Position numbers and translations under genes: made by a program
In this document: positions 24,908-32,871 of the stretch, in pieces
Numbering within the stretch: position 1 is the first letter of the stretch
Layout of the letters: the number at the start of each line of letters is the position of its first letter
The notes under the pieces: generated by a model
Databases searched by the model: none
The model's input: only the letters and a program-made list of their open reading frames with translations
Told to the model about the DNA's origin: nothing
From: Mesorhizobium loti
GTDB lineage: Bacteria > Pseudomonadota > Alphaproteobacteria > Rhizobiales > Rhizobiaceae
Direction of reading: 5' to 3'
Assembly (NCBI RefSeq): GCF_002858745.1
Contig: NZ_PJRO01000002.1
Location: 345,006 to 409,005, forward strand
Length of the DNA stretch: 64,000 bases

Positions 24908-25588
24908 TCAGTGTTCGGCCGCCGCAAGAATCGCAGGCGCGAGATCGCCATAGCCGGTGAAGCGGTATTCATAGTCGAGGCCCAGATAGTCGGCCGCCCA
25001 TTTCGCCTTTTCCTGCAGGGCCTTGTCCTCGGTCTGCGCCAGATAGACAATCTTGGTGTAGTTGCCGAAGACCATTTCCTTGAGTTCGGGATGTTTGTCG
25101 AGTTTGAGCGGCTCGATGACGAAGGCTTCGAATTGTCGTGTGATCAGATCGGTCAGATAGAAGGCGGTGAACTCATCTTCTGCCACCTTCGCGAATGTCT
25201 CGTTCCCGCTGAAGAAGGCGTAGCAGTGCGGTCCGCCGATTCGTTCGATGCCTTCTTCTTTGCAGATCTTGTCGAGTTCGCCGCGTGTGCCGCATTCGGC
25301 ATAACCGATGAAGATGCGGCTGTAGCCTTCCGTCCGCGCCTTGGCGATCGCTTCGCGCATCGCTGGTGCGATCTTGTCCGGATAGACATGCCAGATCGCC
25401 GGCAGGCAGATCAGGTCGACATGGTCGAGATGGTTGGCCTTGCAGACCGCCAGCACTTCGCGTGCGATCGCGCCGCAGGCAATGACCCGCACGCGCTCGA
25501 CGAGAGGAGCGGTCGAGGGGACCTCGCCATCGGCCATTACCACTGCGTCGGCAATGGTTGTCGGATCGATGTTCTGCCTTGTTGCCAT
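24908..25588 (-). CDS. DUF1638 family protein (C1/corrinoid cluster partner)
   Basis: 226 residues from ATG 25588, chosen over ATG 25624 because GGAGC lies 7 bp upstream. The sequence shows VRVIACGAIAREVLAVCK, GYAECGTRGELDKIC and GGPHCYAFFSG, with several conserved Cys and His that could bind metal. DUF1638 genes are often found beside MttB-type methyltransferases and corrinoid proteins. Role unproven; corrinoid loading, a methyl-handling step or redox repair are guesses. Located 0.3 kb from the corrinoid protein gene on the same strand, separated by the oppositely oriented entericidin gene. Confidence 0.75.
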   Translation of the reverse strand: MATRQNIDPTTIADAVVMADGEVPSTAPLVERVRVIACGAIAREVLAVCKANHLDHVDLICLPAIWHVYPDKIAPAMREAIAKARTEGYSRIFIGYAECGTRGELDKICKEEGIERIGGPHCYAFFSGNETFAKVAEDEFTAFYLTDLITRQFEAFVIEPLKLDKHPELKEMVFGNYTKIVYLAQTEDKALQEKAKWAADYLGLDYEYRFTGYGDLAPAILAAAEH

Positions 25589-25690
25589 GCGGATTGCTCC
25601 AACATCGCCGCTCGCGTTCTGCATCCCGTGGAACCGTGTTATGCCTTTGGCGTTGATGATTGTTACATCACCATAAGGGAGACACCGTCC

Positions 25691-25828
25691 ATGAAACTGT
25701 CACGCATCGCACCGCTCGCCGTCATTGCCGTGGCGCTCGTACTCTCCGGCTGTGCCAATACGGTTCGTGGCGTCGGCAAGGACGTCAAGGGTACAGCCCG
25801 CGCCGTCGAGGACACGGTCAAGAACTGA
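25691..25828 (+). CDS. Entericidin A/B-family small lipoprotein
   Basis: 45 residues: lipobox signal (VALVLSGCANT) followed by the entericidin-like tail NTVRGVGKDVKGTARAVED. GGGAG Shine-Dalgarno. Small outer-membrane-associated lipoprotein found in most Hyphomicrobiales. Real function beyond the E. coli toxin/antidote model is unclear. Confidence 0.85.
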   Translation: MKLSRIAPLAVIAVALVLSGCANTVRGVGKDVKGTARAVEDTVKN

Positions 25829-25852
25829 CCAGCTCCCCACAATTGGTAACAA

Positions 25853-25880
25853 AAAGGTCGCGTCGCAAGGCGCGGCCTTT
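25853..25880. terminator. Bidirectional terminator
   Basis: A 10-bp stem with one G-U (AAAGGTCGCG with CGCGGCCTTT) lies between the convergent entericidin and corrinoid-protein genes. Confidence 0.8.
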
Positions 25881-25886
25881 GTGTGA

Positions 25887-26585
25887 TCATGCAGAAGCGC
25901 GCACGTTGTGCTTGCGCTTCATGAAGTCCTTGGCTGTTTCCACCGCCACGGCCGCATCGCGGCAATAAGCGTCGGCACCAACGGCCTTGCCGAATTCCTC
26001 GTTAAGCGGTGCGCCACCGACTAGAACGACATAGTCGTCGCGGATGCCCTTTTCCTTCATCGTGTCGATGACGACCTTCATATAGGGCATGGTGGTGGTG
26101 AGCAGCGCCGACATGCCGATGATATCGGGTTGATGTTGCTCGATCGCCTCGAGATATTTCTCGACCGGGTTGTTGATGCCCAGGTCGATGACGTCGAAAC
26201 CGGCGCCCTCCATCATCATGCCGACAAGGTTCTTGCCGATGTCGTGGATGTCGCCCTTGACGGTGCCAATGACCAGCTTGCCTTGCTTCGGCGCGCCGGT
26301 AGCCGCGAGCAGGGGGCGCAGAATGAACATGCCTGCCTTCATAGCATTCGCGGAAAGCAGCACTTCGGGCACGAACAGGATGCCGTCGCGGAAATCCTCG
26401 CCGACGATGCGCATGCCTTCGACCAGCGCTTCGGTGAGTACCGCATAGGGCGCCCAGCCACGCTCCAGGAGGATGTTCGTGCCTTCCTCGATTTCTTCCT
26501 TCAGTCCGTCATAAAGATCGTCGTGCATCTGCTGCACGAGCTCTTCGTCGGAGAGTTCGGAAAGGATGATCTCGTCGTCGGACAT
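25887..26585 (-). CDS. Corrinoid (B12-binding) methyl-carrier protein, MttC/MtgC-like
   Basis: 232 residues: an N-terminal methionine-synthase-type helical cap (about 12-95) and a C-terminal Rossmann B12 domain with the base-off motif GDIHDIG, in which His114 would be the lower cobalt ligand; SALLTTTM and GGAPLN complete the site. It carries the methyl group between the MttB-type enzyme and the methyl-THF methyltransferase. It is divergent from MttB1 rather than in operon with it, which is a little unusual, and the shared promoter has several TTTGCGAC elements. Confidence 0.9.
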   Translation of the reverse strand: MSDDEIILSELSDEELVQQMHDDLYDGLKEEIEEGTNILLERGWAPYAVLTEALVEGMRIVGEDFRDGILFVPEVLLSANAMKAGMFILRPLLAATGAPKQGKLVIGTVKGDIHDIGKNLVGMMMEGAGFDVIDLGINNPVEKYLEAIEQHQPDIIGMSALLTTTMPYMKVVIDTMKEKGIRDDYVVLVGGAPLNEEFGKAVGADAYCRDAAVAVETAKDFMKRKHNVRASA

Positions 26586-26611
26586 TTTTGATCCATCTCC
26601 CTGCGGGCAGC

Positions 26612-26744
26612 GCGACCTTGTCGCAACGCACCAAACGTCGCTTCAATACCTACCTTGCAGCGACGCGCATCCATAGCTGATTTGCGACTTTCCGCAAAAG
26701 GAAAGCGACCGGGAATCTGTTGTTCTTCTTGTCGATTTTGCGAC
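26612..26744. promoter_or_regulatory. Divergent promoter region with repeated GCGAC elements (corrinoid protein / MttB1)
   Basis: Within the 260-bp intergenic stretch 26586-26845 there is a GCGAC-N3-GTCGC dyad (26612-26624), an imperfect dyad TTTGCG-N6-CGCAAA (26681-26698) and a single TTTTGCGAC (26736-26744). They share the core of the GlxA-promoter operator, though spacing varies. Likely regulator binding sites for both genes. No structured RNA was seen. Confidence 0.45.
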
Positions 26745-26845
26745 AGACCTTGGCGCTCGCTGGCCGTTTCGGATAGGGTGCATGACTACGATCCGGGTAA
26801 GCAGCCGCCGTCAGGCGGTCGAACGGATTTCAAGGAAGAGCGATC

Positions 26846-28420
26846 ATGAGCGAGAACGCGGCAGTCGATCACGAAGCGGCGGGCGGCAGGCGAGGGCGCG
26901 GCGCCAGTGGCGGCGCAGCGGCAAGGCGCGCCGCGCGCAGCGGCGGTGGACCGGGCACGCAACTCACCTACATCCGGCGCCAGATCAAGGTCTACGAGGT
27001 GCTGGACGAGGAAGGCCTGGCGCTGATCGAGAAGAACGCCGACACGGTTCTGGAAGAAACCGGTATCGAGTTCCGCGACGATGCGGAGGCGCTTGCCCTG
27101 TGGAAGCAGGCAGGTGCCGATGTGAAGGGTGAGCGCGTTCGCTTCCCGCGCGGTCTCTGCCGCTCGCTGCTCAAGACCGCGCCCAAGCAATACATCCAGC
27201 ATGCGCGCAATTCTGAGCGTTCGGTACAGATCGGCGGCAACGCCACCGTCTTCGCACCCGTCTATGGACCACCCTTCGTGCGTGACCTCGACGGCAACCG
27301 TCGCTATGCAACGATCGAGGATTTCCGCAATTTCGTGAAGCTCGCCTATATGGCGCCGTCGATCCACCATTCGGGTGGCACGGTGTGCGAACCGGTCGAC
27401 GTGCCGGTGAACAAGCGCCACCTCGACATGATCTATTCGCACATCAAATATTCCGACAAGCCGTTCATGGGCTCCGTCACGGCGCCGGAGCGCGCGGAAG
27501 ATACGGTTGCGATGGCCAAGCTCGTGTTCGGCGACGACTTCGTCGAGAACAACACGGTGCTGACTTCTTTGATCAACGCCAATTCGCCGATGGTCTTCGA
27601 CGAGACGATGCTCGGTGCGCTGAAAGTCTATGCGCGCCACAACCAGGCCTGCATCGTCACGCCGTTTATCCTGGCCGGCGCGATGAGCCCGGTGACGGTC
27701 GCCGGCACGTTGACCCAGGTTCTGGCCGAGGTTCTGGCCGGTGCATCGTTCACCCAGCTCATCCGGCCCGGTGCGCCGGTGCTGTTCGGCACCTTCGCGT
27801 CGTCGATCTCGATGCAGTCGGGTGCGCCGACGTTCGGCACGCCTGAGCCGTCGCTGGTATCTTATGGTGCCGCGCAGCTCGCGCGCAGGCTTGGCCTGCC
27901 GTTCCGCACCGGCGGCTCACTTTGTGCGTCGAAGGTCCCGGATGCGCAGGCGGCCTACGAAAGCGCCAACACGCTGAATTCGACCATCCTAGCCGGTACC
28001 AATTTCGTGCTGCATTCGGCTGGCTGGCTCGAGGGCGGGCTGGCCTCCTGCTACGAGAAATTCATGATGGACATCGATCAGCTCGGCATGCAGCAGAAGT
28101 TTGCCGAGGGCGTCGATCTGTCGGAGAACGGCCAGGCGATGGATGCCATCCGCCAGGTTGGTCCGGGCAGCCACTATCTTGGCTGCGATCACACCCAGGC
28201 CAATTTCCAGACGGCCTTCTATCGTTCCGCCATCGCCGACAACAACTCCTATGAGCAGTGGCTGGCCGAGGGCGAGAAGACGGCGCCGCAACGTGCCAAT
28301 GATCTGGCCCGTCGCTGGCTGGAAAGCTACGAAGCGCCGCATCTCGACGAGGGCATCGATGAAGCGCTGCAGGCTTTCATTACCAAGAAGAAGGAGTCGA
28401 TGCCCGACGCCTTCACTTGA
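26846..28420 (+). CDS. MttB-family methyltransferase 1 (non-pyrrolysine, quaternary/tertiary amine type)
   Basis: 524 residues covering a complete trimethylamine methyltransferase (MttB) TIM-barrel. No in-frame amber codon, so it belongs to the non-pyrrolysine branch typified by MtgB (glycine betaine) and MtpB (proline betaine). Conserved stretches include TPFILAGAMSPVT (about 272) and GSHYLGCDHTQANFQTAFY (about 440). Residues 12-35 form a Gly/Arg-rich, probably disordered extension (GGRRGRGASGG, AAARRAARSGGG). Expected to pass a methyl from a quaternary amine to the corrinoid protein encoded divergently. Substrate undetermined. Confidence 0.88.
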   Translation: MSENAAVDHEAAGGRRGRGASGGAAARRAARSGGGPGTQLTYIRRQIKVYEVLDEEGLALIEKNADTVLEETGIEFRDDAEALALWKQAGADVKGERVRFPRGLCRSLLKTAPKQYIQHARNSERSVQIGGNATVFAPVYGPPFVRDLDGNRRYATIEDFRNFVKLAYMAPSIHHSGGTVCEPVDVPVNKRHLDMIYSHIKYSDKPFMGSVTAPERAEDTVAMAKLVFGDDFVENNTVLTSLINANSPMVFDETMLGALKVYARHNQACIVTPFILAGAMSPVTVAGTLTQVLAEVLAGASFTQLIRPGAPVLFGTFASSISMQSGAPTFGTPEPSLVSYGAAQLARRLGLPFRTGGSLCASKVPDAQAAYESANTLNSTILAGTNFVLHSAGWLEGGLASCYEKFMMDIDQLGMQQKFAEGVDLSENGQAMDAIRQVGPGSHYLGCDHTQANFQTAFYRSAIADNNSYEQWLAEGEKTAPQRANDLARRWLESYEAPHLDEGIDEALQAFITKKKESMPDAFT

Positions 28421-28547
28421 AAGGAGCCCGATTCAGGCCGGGCTAAAGTGGCCAACATCATTCACAAGGAAGTCTGGCGGAGTGCATTTTCCGAGCCGGG
28501 CAAAGGATGATGCTGATTGATCGGAAGTGGAGGACGGAGATGCTGCC

Positions 28548-29258
28548 GTGAGCAGCGGTCACCGTCCATCGGCCCCCAAAGACCAACGATTGCGGGATGT
28601 TGCAAACCGGTTCGCCGCACATGGCCTGATCCTGCGCGGCGGTTTTGTTTTCAACGATGGGGAGGCGACGCCGGTTGGCCCAGGCGGCGCACCGGCAAAA
28701 TCCGTTGTTCTGGTCGGTCAGGCGGGTGCGGCACCCTGGCCGCACTTCATGAAATGGCGGCAGCGGCAGCCACACGATCTCGAAAACCCGCTCGACACAT
28801 GGTCGCGGGAAATCATCGACGGTGTCGCAGCCGATTTTGGCACGGGCGCTGTTTATCCATCCGAAAAGCCTTACCTGCCGTTCCAGCGATGGGCGATGCG
28901 AGCAGAAGGTTTGAAGCCGTCACCGCTCGGCATCCTCATGCATCCCGAATATGGCTTATGGCACGCCTATCGTGGCGCATTGCTGTTTGCCGATGAGGTC
29001 CTGTTCGAGGAACTTCACGATCCGATTCATCTTTGCAGTCTATGTGTCGGAAAACCTTGCCTGAAATCCTGTCCTGTCGACGCTTGTTCCGCCGATGGTT
29101 TCGCCTATCAATCGTGTCTCGCGCATGTGCGCGGAGCCAAAGGCGAGCCATGCCGGACCGGCGGCTGCCTGGATCGCAATGCCTGTCCTTATGGTTTGGA
29201 CTACCGCTATCCCGCCAAAGTACAGGCCTTTCACATGGCGAGCTTTGCTGGACTGTAG
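28548..29258 (+). CDS. 4Fe-4S ferredoxin-like protein next to the methyltransferase system
   Basis: 236 residues from GTG 28548 (GGAG 8 bp upstream). The N-terminal 150 residues (VVLVGQAGAAPWPHF..., AYRGALLF) recall the cap of small Fe-S redox proteins without a clear family. The C-terminal part is Cys-rich (CSLCVGKPCLKSCPVDAC, then SCLAH, PCRTGGCLDRNACPYG), enough ligands for two clusters. Located 127 bp after MttB1, same strand. A role as electron donor for RACo or MetVF is possible but unproven. Confidence 0.65.
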   Translation: MSSGHRPSAPKDQRLRDVANRFAAHGLILRGGFVFNDGEATPVGPGGAPAKSVVLVGQAGAAPWPHFMKWRQRQPHDLENPLDTWSREIIDGVAADFGTGAVYPSEKPYLPFQRWAMRAEGLKPSPLGILMHPEYGLWHAYRGALLFADEVLFEELHDPIHLCSLCVGKPCLKSCPVDACSADGFAYQSCLAHVRGAKGEPCRTGGCLDRNACPYGLDYRYPAKVQAFHMASFAGL

Positions 29259-29366
29259 GGTCTGCTCCGCGATTTCAGGGGATTGATATCTCCAGGGATG
29301 CCTGGCCCAATGGTTTCATTCGGATCATCGTCGCCCAGCGGTTGACCGCAAGCAGGACAGTGCATA

Positions 29367-29395
29367 CTCATCAAGTCATCTGATGATTTGATGAG
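29367..29395. promoter_or_regulatory. Operator overlapping the GntR start
   Basis: Arms CTCATCAAGTCATC and GATGATTTGATGAG are inverted copies with one mismatch around a single base. The dyad overlaps the first ATG of the GntR gene (29391), suggesting direct autorepression. Confidence 0.65.
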
Positions 29396-30080
29396 TGGTA
29401 AGATGCAGCCGGCAAATCGCACGAATCTCACCGACAGCGCCACGGAAAGCCTGCGTGCCGAAATCCTCACCGGCCGCTGGCTGGTCGGTGCCCGCATTCC
29501 CAACGAGGCCGCCTTGTCCGAGCAGCTTCTGGTCAGCCGCGGCACGGTGCGGGAAGCCGTGCGGGCGCTGGCTTCACAAGGTCTGCTCGAAACGCGGCAA
29601 GGATCCGGTACCTATGTGCTCTCGGCGATTGATCCAACCGCCGCGCTGGTGCGGGTCAGGCGTGCCTGTCTGCGTGACCAGTGGGAGGCGCGCACAGCGC
29701 TCGATGTCGAGGCCGCTCGGCTTGCCGCACTTCGACATACGCCTGCGGACATCGAATGGCTTAACCGGCTGCTTGCCGAGCGCGGCACCGTCGCCGATGG
29801 CGGACAGCACAATTTCGTTTGCCGCGATCTCGCTTTCCACAAGGCGATTGTGGCGATGTCGGGTAACCGCGCGATGGTGGAGCTGTATGACTTCTTCACT
29901 GCGGCGATCGCCGAAACCATCCAGGCGACGCTCGGCGGCGACCTGCCGGAGCCCGACGCTCCCATGCACGCGCAGATTGTTGAAGCCATCGCGTCGGGCG
30001 ATCCGGAACGTGCCGGTAACGCCGTCCGCGCCTTCATGGCTCCCGTCCTTTCACAACTCGACCGGCATCTCGCGCAATGA
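29391..30080 (+). CDS. GntR-family regulator (FadR/FCD type)
   Basis: 229 residues: winged HTH (LRAEILTGRWLVGARIPNEA, LSEQLLVSRGTVREAVRALA, about 17-75) and an all-helical FCD ligand domain (about 95-220) with the His/Asp metal-site pattern (FHKAIV, MHAQIVEAI). ATG 29403 is an alternative start that would free the operator from the coding region. It overlaps the CynX-type MFS gene by 4 bp, which makes that transporter the obvious target. Confidence 0.85.
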   Translation: MSGKMQPANRTNLTDSATESLRAEILTGRWLVGARIPNEAALSEQLLVSRGTVREAVRALASQGLLETRQGSGTYVLSAIDPTAALVRVRRACLRDQWEARTALDVEAARLAALRHTPADIEWLNRLLAERGTVADGGQHNFVCRDLAFHKAIVAMSGNRAMVELYDFFTAAIAETIQATLGGDLPEPDAPMHAQIVEAIASGDPERAGNAVRAFMAPVLSQLDRHLAQ

Positions 30081-31396
30081 ACCAGACCTTTCGTCAAAGC
30101 CGGGCCGAACCATCGGCCATGGACGCAATCGACGATCAACTCATTGACGCCGAGCTCGATAGCTTGCCGCCGCCGCAAGCGCCGGTGCTCGCAAGCCCGG
30201 CTGCGCGCATCCTGCTCGGCGCCAGCCTGGTGCTGATCGCTTTCAACCTGCGCCCGCTGTTTTCCAGCCTTTCGGTGCTGCTGCCGGAGATGATGCAGGC
30301 AACAGGCTTATCCAGTGCCGGTGCTTCGTTGCTGACAACGCTGCCGGTGCTGTGTCTCGGCATCTTTGCACCCTTCGCACCCAGGCTGGCGCAGCGCTAT
30401 GGTGCCGAGCGCACGCTGCTCGGCGTCATGGCACTGGTCACGCTGGGCACAGCATTGCGTGGCTTCGGGTCGGTGCCAATCCTGTTTGCCGCCACTTTTG
30501 TCGCTGGTGCCGCCATCGCTGTCGGCAACGTGCTGTTGCCCGGCCTGGTCAAGCGTGACTTCCCCGACAGCATGGCCTTGATGACCGGTCTTTATACGAT
30601 GGCATTGTGTGCTGGCGCGGCTGCCGCTTCAGGGCTGACGCTGCCGGTCGAACATTACATTGCAGGTTCCAGGGCGGGTTCCTGGGCCGCCGGGCTCGCC
30701 GCCTGGGCGGTGCCGGCCTTTGCGGTGCTGTTGTTATGGGCGCCGCAGGCGTTCGCCAGCCGCCATCGGGCGAGCCACAGCGGGTTCCGTGTCACGGGAC
30801 TGTGGCGCGACCGGCTGGCCTGGCAGGTTACGCTGTTCATGGGGCTGCAGTCGGCGCTGGCCTACAGCATCTTCGGCTGGCTGGCCCCGATCCTGCGCGA
30901 GCGCGGCTTCGACGCGACGGCGGCGGGCGCGATCGTCTCCGTGTCGGTGATGGCCCAGGTCGTCGCTTGCCTAGCGGTACCACCGATCGCGGTCCGCTGC
31001 CGTAGTCAAAGCATGGTCAACGTCATTCTTGTCACCATCGCGGTCATCGCATTGCTCGGTATCCTGTTCGCCCCGACTTCAATGACGCTGCCGCTGGCCA
31101 TTGTCCAAGGGCTGGGGCAGGGCGGCTTGATCGCTGCCGCCATGACGCTGATCGTCCTGCGTTCGCCCGATCCGCATGTGGCGTCACATCTTTCCGGTAT
31201 GGCGCAAGGCGTTGGCTATGTGCTCGCCGCGATTGGGCCGCTGCTGGTCGGGCTGATCCATGGCTGGACCGGCAGCTTCGCCGCCTCTGCGATCCTTTTC
31301 ACGGCTCTCGGTCTCGGCGTCGCCGTGATGGGATTCGGGGCTGGCCGGGCGCTGTTGGTCGGCGCGCGCACGGTGCGTCTCGACGAACAGGGCTGA
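30077..31396 (+). CDS. MFS transporter, CynX/NimT family
   Basis: 439 residues with twelve predicted membrane helices and the CynX/NimT pattern near the N-terminus (LIAFNLRPLFSSLSVLLPEM, about 55). Homologues move cyanate, 2-nitroimidazole or small organic solutes. Translationally coupled to the GntR gene (ATGA). Confidence 0.85.
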   Translation: MNQTFRQSRAEPSAMDAIDDQLIDAELDSLPPPQAPVLASPAARILLGASLVLIAFNLRPLFSSLSVLLPEMMQATGLSSAGASLLTTLPVLCLGIFAPFAPRLAQRYGAERTLLGVMALVTLGTALRGFGSVPILFAATFVAGAAIAVGNVLLPGLVKRDFPDSMALMTGLYTMALCAGAAAASGLTLPVEHYIAGSRAGSWAAGLAAWAVPAFAVLLLWAPQAFASRHRASHSGFRVTGLWRDRLAWQVTLFMGLQSALAYSIFGWLAPILRERGFDATAAGAIVSVSVMAQVVACLAVPPIAVRCRSQSMVNVILVTIAVIALLGILFAPTSMTLPLAIVQGLGQGGLIAAAMTLIVLRSPDPHVASHLSGMAQGVGYVLAAIGPLLVGLIHGWTGSFAASAILFTALGLGVAVMGFGAGRALLVGARTVRLDEQG

Positions 31397-31462
31397 TAAT
31401 CCGGGTTGCTTGTGGCGGCACCCGCGCTATCTACCCGCTCCTATTTCAAGACACGGAGACGG

Positions 31463-32203
31463 ATGGTGCCATCAGCCAGCAAGCGCGACATCACGATCAA
31501 AACCTCGGACGGCGTTGCACGGGCTGCCCTGTTTCGCAACGGACAGGTGAAAGCCGGCATCATCTTCTACATGGATGCCTTTGGACCGCGTCCCGCGCTC
31601 TATGACATGGCAACGAGGCTCGCGGGTCACGGTTACGCCGTGCTGGTGCCGGACTTGTTCTATCGCAATACGCCTTACGGCCCGTTTGATGCCAAGACCG
31701 CCTTTGTCGAAGAAAAGAGCAAGGCGGCGCTGACGGCATTGATCGGCGGCACGACGCAAGACATGACCGCGCGCGACAGCGGTGCCTTCATCGCGGCGCT
31801 TGAAGCCGAGGGCGTGCGCGATCCGATCGGCACGGTCGGTTATTGCATGGGCGGCGGCCGCGCGCTCAATGCCGCGGCGGCTCATCCGGACAAGATCGCT
31901 GCAGCCGCGAGCTTCCATGGTGGCCGGCTAGGAATGGACGCACCCGACAGTCCGGCTTCGAACGCCGGTAAGATCAAGGCGCGCGTCTATGTCGGCTCGG
32001 CCGGTGTCGACGGCAGCTTTCCTCCAGAGCAGTCAGCCCGGCTGGCCCAGGCCTTGCGGCAAGCGGAGGTCGATCACGTCATTGAGAATTATGTCAGCAT
32101 GCAGCATGGCTGGTGTGTGTCCGACCACAGCGTCTTCGACGCGGCCGGCGCTGAACGTCATTGGAAGCGCCTGATCGACTTCTTCGGTGAGACCCTGGGC
32201 TGA
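31463..32203 (+). CDS. Dienelactone hydrolase family protein
   Basis: 246 residues with the DLH nucleophile motif GYCMGG (Cys, about 128), Asp (VGSAGVDGSFP, about 177-184) and His (QHGWCV, about 215). Start 31463 follows a GGAG box; the upstream TTG is weaker. Cytoplasmic hydrolase of the carboxymethylenebutenolidase class; natural substrate unknown. Confidence 0.8.
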   Translation: MVPSASKRDITIKTSDGVARAALFRNGQVKAGIIFYMDAFGPRPALYDMATRLAGHGYAVLVPDLFYRNTPYGPFDAKTAFVEEKSKAALTALIGGTTQDMTARDSGAFIAALEAEGVRDPIGTVGYCMGGGRALNAAAAHPDKIAAAASFHGGRLGMDAPDSPASNAGKIKARVYVGSAGVDGSFPPEQSARLAQALRQAEVDHVIENYVSMQHGWCVSDHSVFDAAGAERHWKRLIDFFGETLG

Positions 32204-32305
32204 TCGCTTCGGCGACCCCGCTGTTCCAAGCATCTTTTCAGTGCATTTGGAAAAAATCTTCCCATCCGCCCAAGGATTGGCCATTAGGCGTCGTCCAACA
32301 GGCAA

Positions 32306-32869
32306 ATGATGGCGATGATGCTGGACGATGAGGCATCCGACACCGAGCTGATCGGGCGGGCCAAGCAGGGAGACAGGGACGCGTTCGGCCAGCTGGTCGG
32401 GCGTCATTACGACTTTGTCTACCGCGTCGCCTATCGCTGGTGTGGCCGCAAGGCCGATGCCGAGGACATTGCCCAGGATGTGTGCGTGCGGCTCGGCCGC
32501 GCAATCCGTGATTACCGCGGCGGCAGCACCTTCACCACCTGGCTTTACGCCATGACGCTGAATGCTGCACGTGATCTTGCACGCAAGAGCGCGCGCGAGA
32601 ATGCCAAGACAGGCGCGTATAGTAGCCATGCGCTGATCGTTGGGCAGGCTCAGGCCGCCGAAGAAGGCGACCCCTTGGATGCGCTCTGGGCGGCGGTACG
32701 GCTCCTTCCCGACAAACAGCGCGAAGCTGTTCTGCTGGTTTATGGCGAAGGGCTCAACCATGCGGCGGCAGCCGAAACGATGGCAATCTCGGAGGCGACG
32801 GTTTCGTGGCACGTCCATGAAGCGAAGAAACGGCTGAAGACACTGATGCGCTCAGCCGGGGAAGTGTGA
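32306..32869 (+). CDS. ECF-type RNA polymerase sigma factor
   Basis: 187 residues: sigma region 2 (DAFGQLVGRHYDFVYRVAYR, AEDIAQDVCVRLG, about 25-75) and region 4 HTH (LLPDKQREAVLLVYGEGLNH, ATVSWHVHEAKKRLKTLM, about 130-182). The stop is 2 bp before the ATG of the membrane VWA protein, whose short cytoplasmic head may serve as anti-sigma factor. Regulon unknown. The 100 bp upstream carry no confident promoter. Confidence 0.85.
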   Translation: MMAMMLDDEASDTELIGRAKQGDRDAFGQLVGRHYDFVYRVAYRWCGRKADAEDIAQDVCVRLGRAIRDYRGGSTFTTWLYAMTLNAARDLARKSARENAKTGAYSSHALIVGQAQAAEEGDPLDALWAAVRLLPDKQREAVLLVYGEGLNHAAAAETMAISEATVSWHVHEAKKRLKTLMRSAGEV

Positions 32870-32871
32870 CC

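Noticed and set aside
26846..28420. Possible pyrrolysine (amber) codon in MttB1 or MttB2
   Set aside because: Both genes read through the whole barrel with no in-frame TAG, so they belong to the non-pyrrolysine branch.
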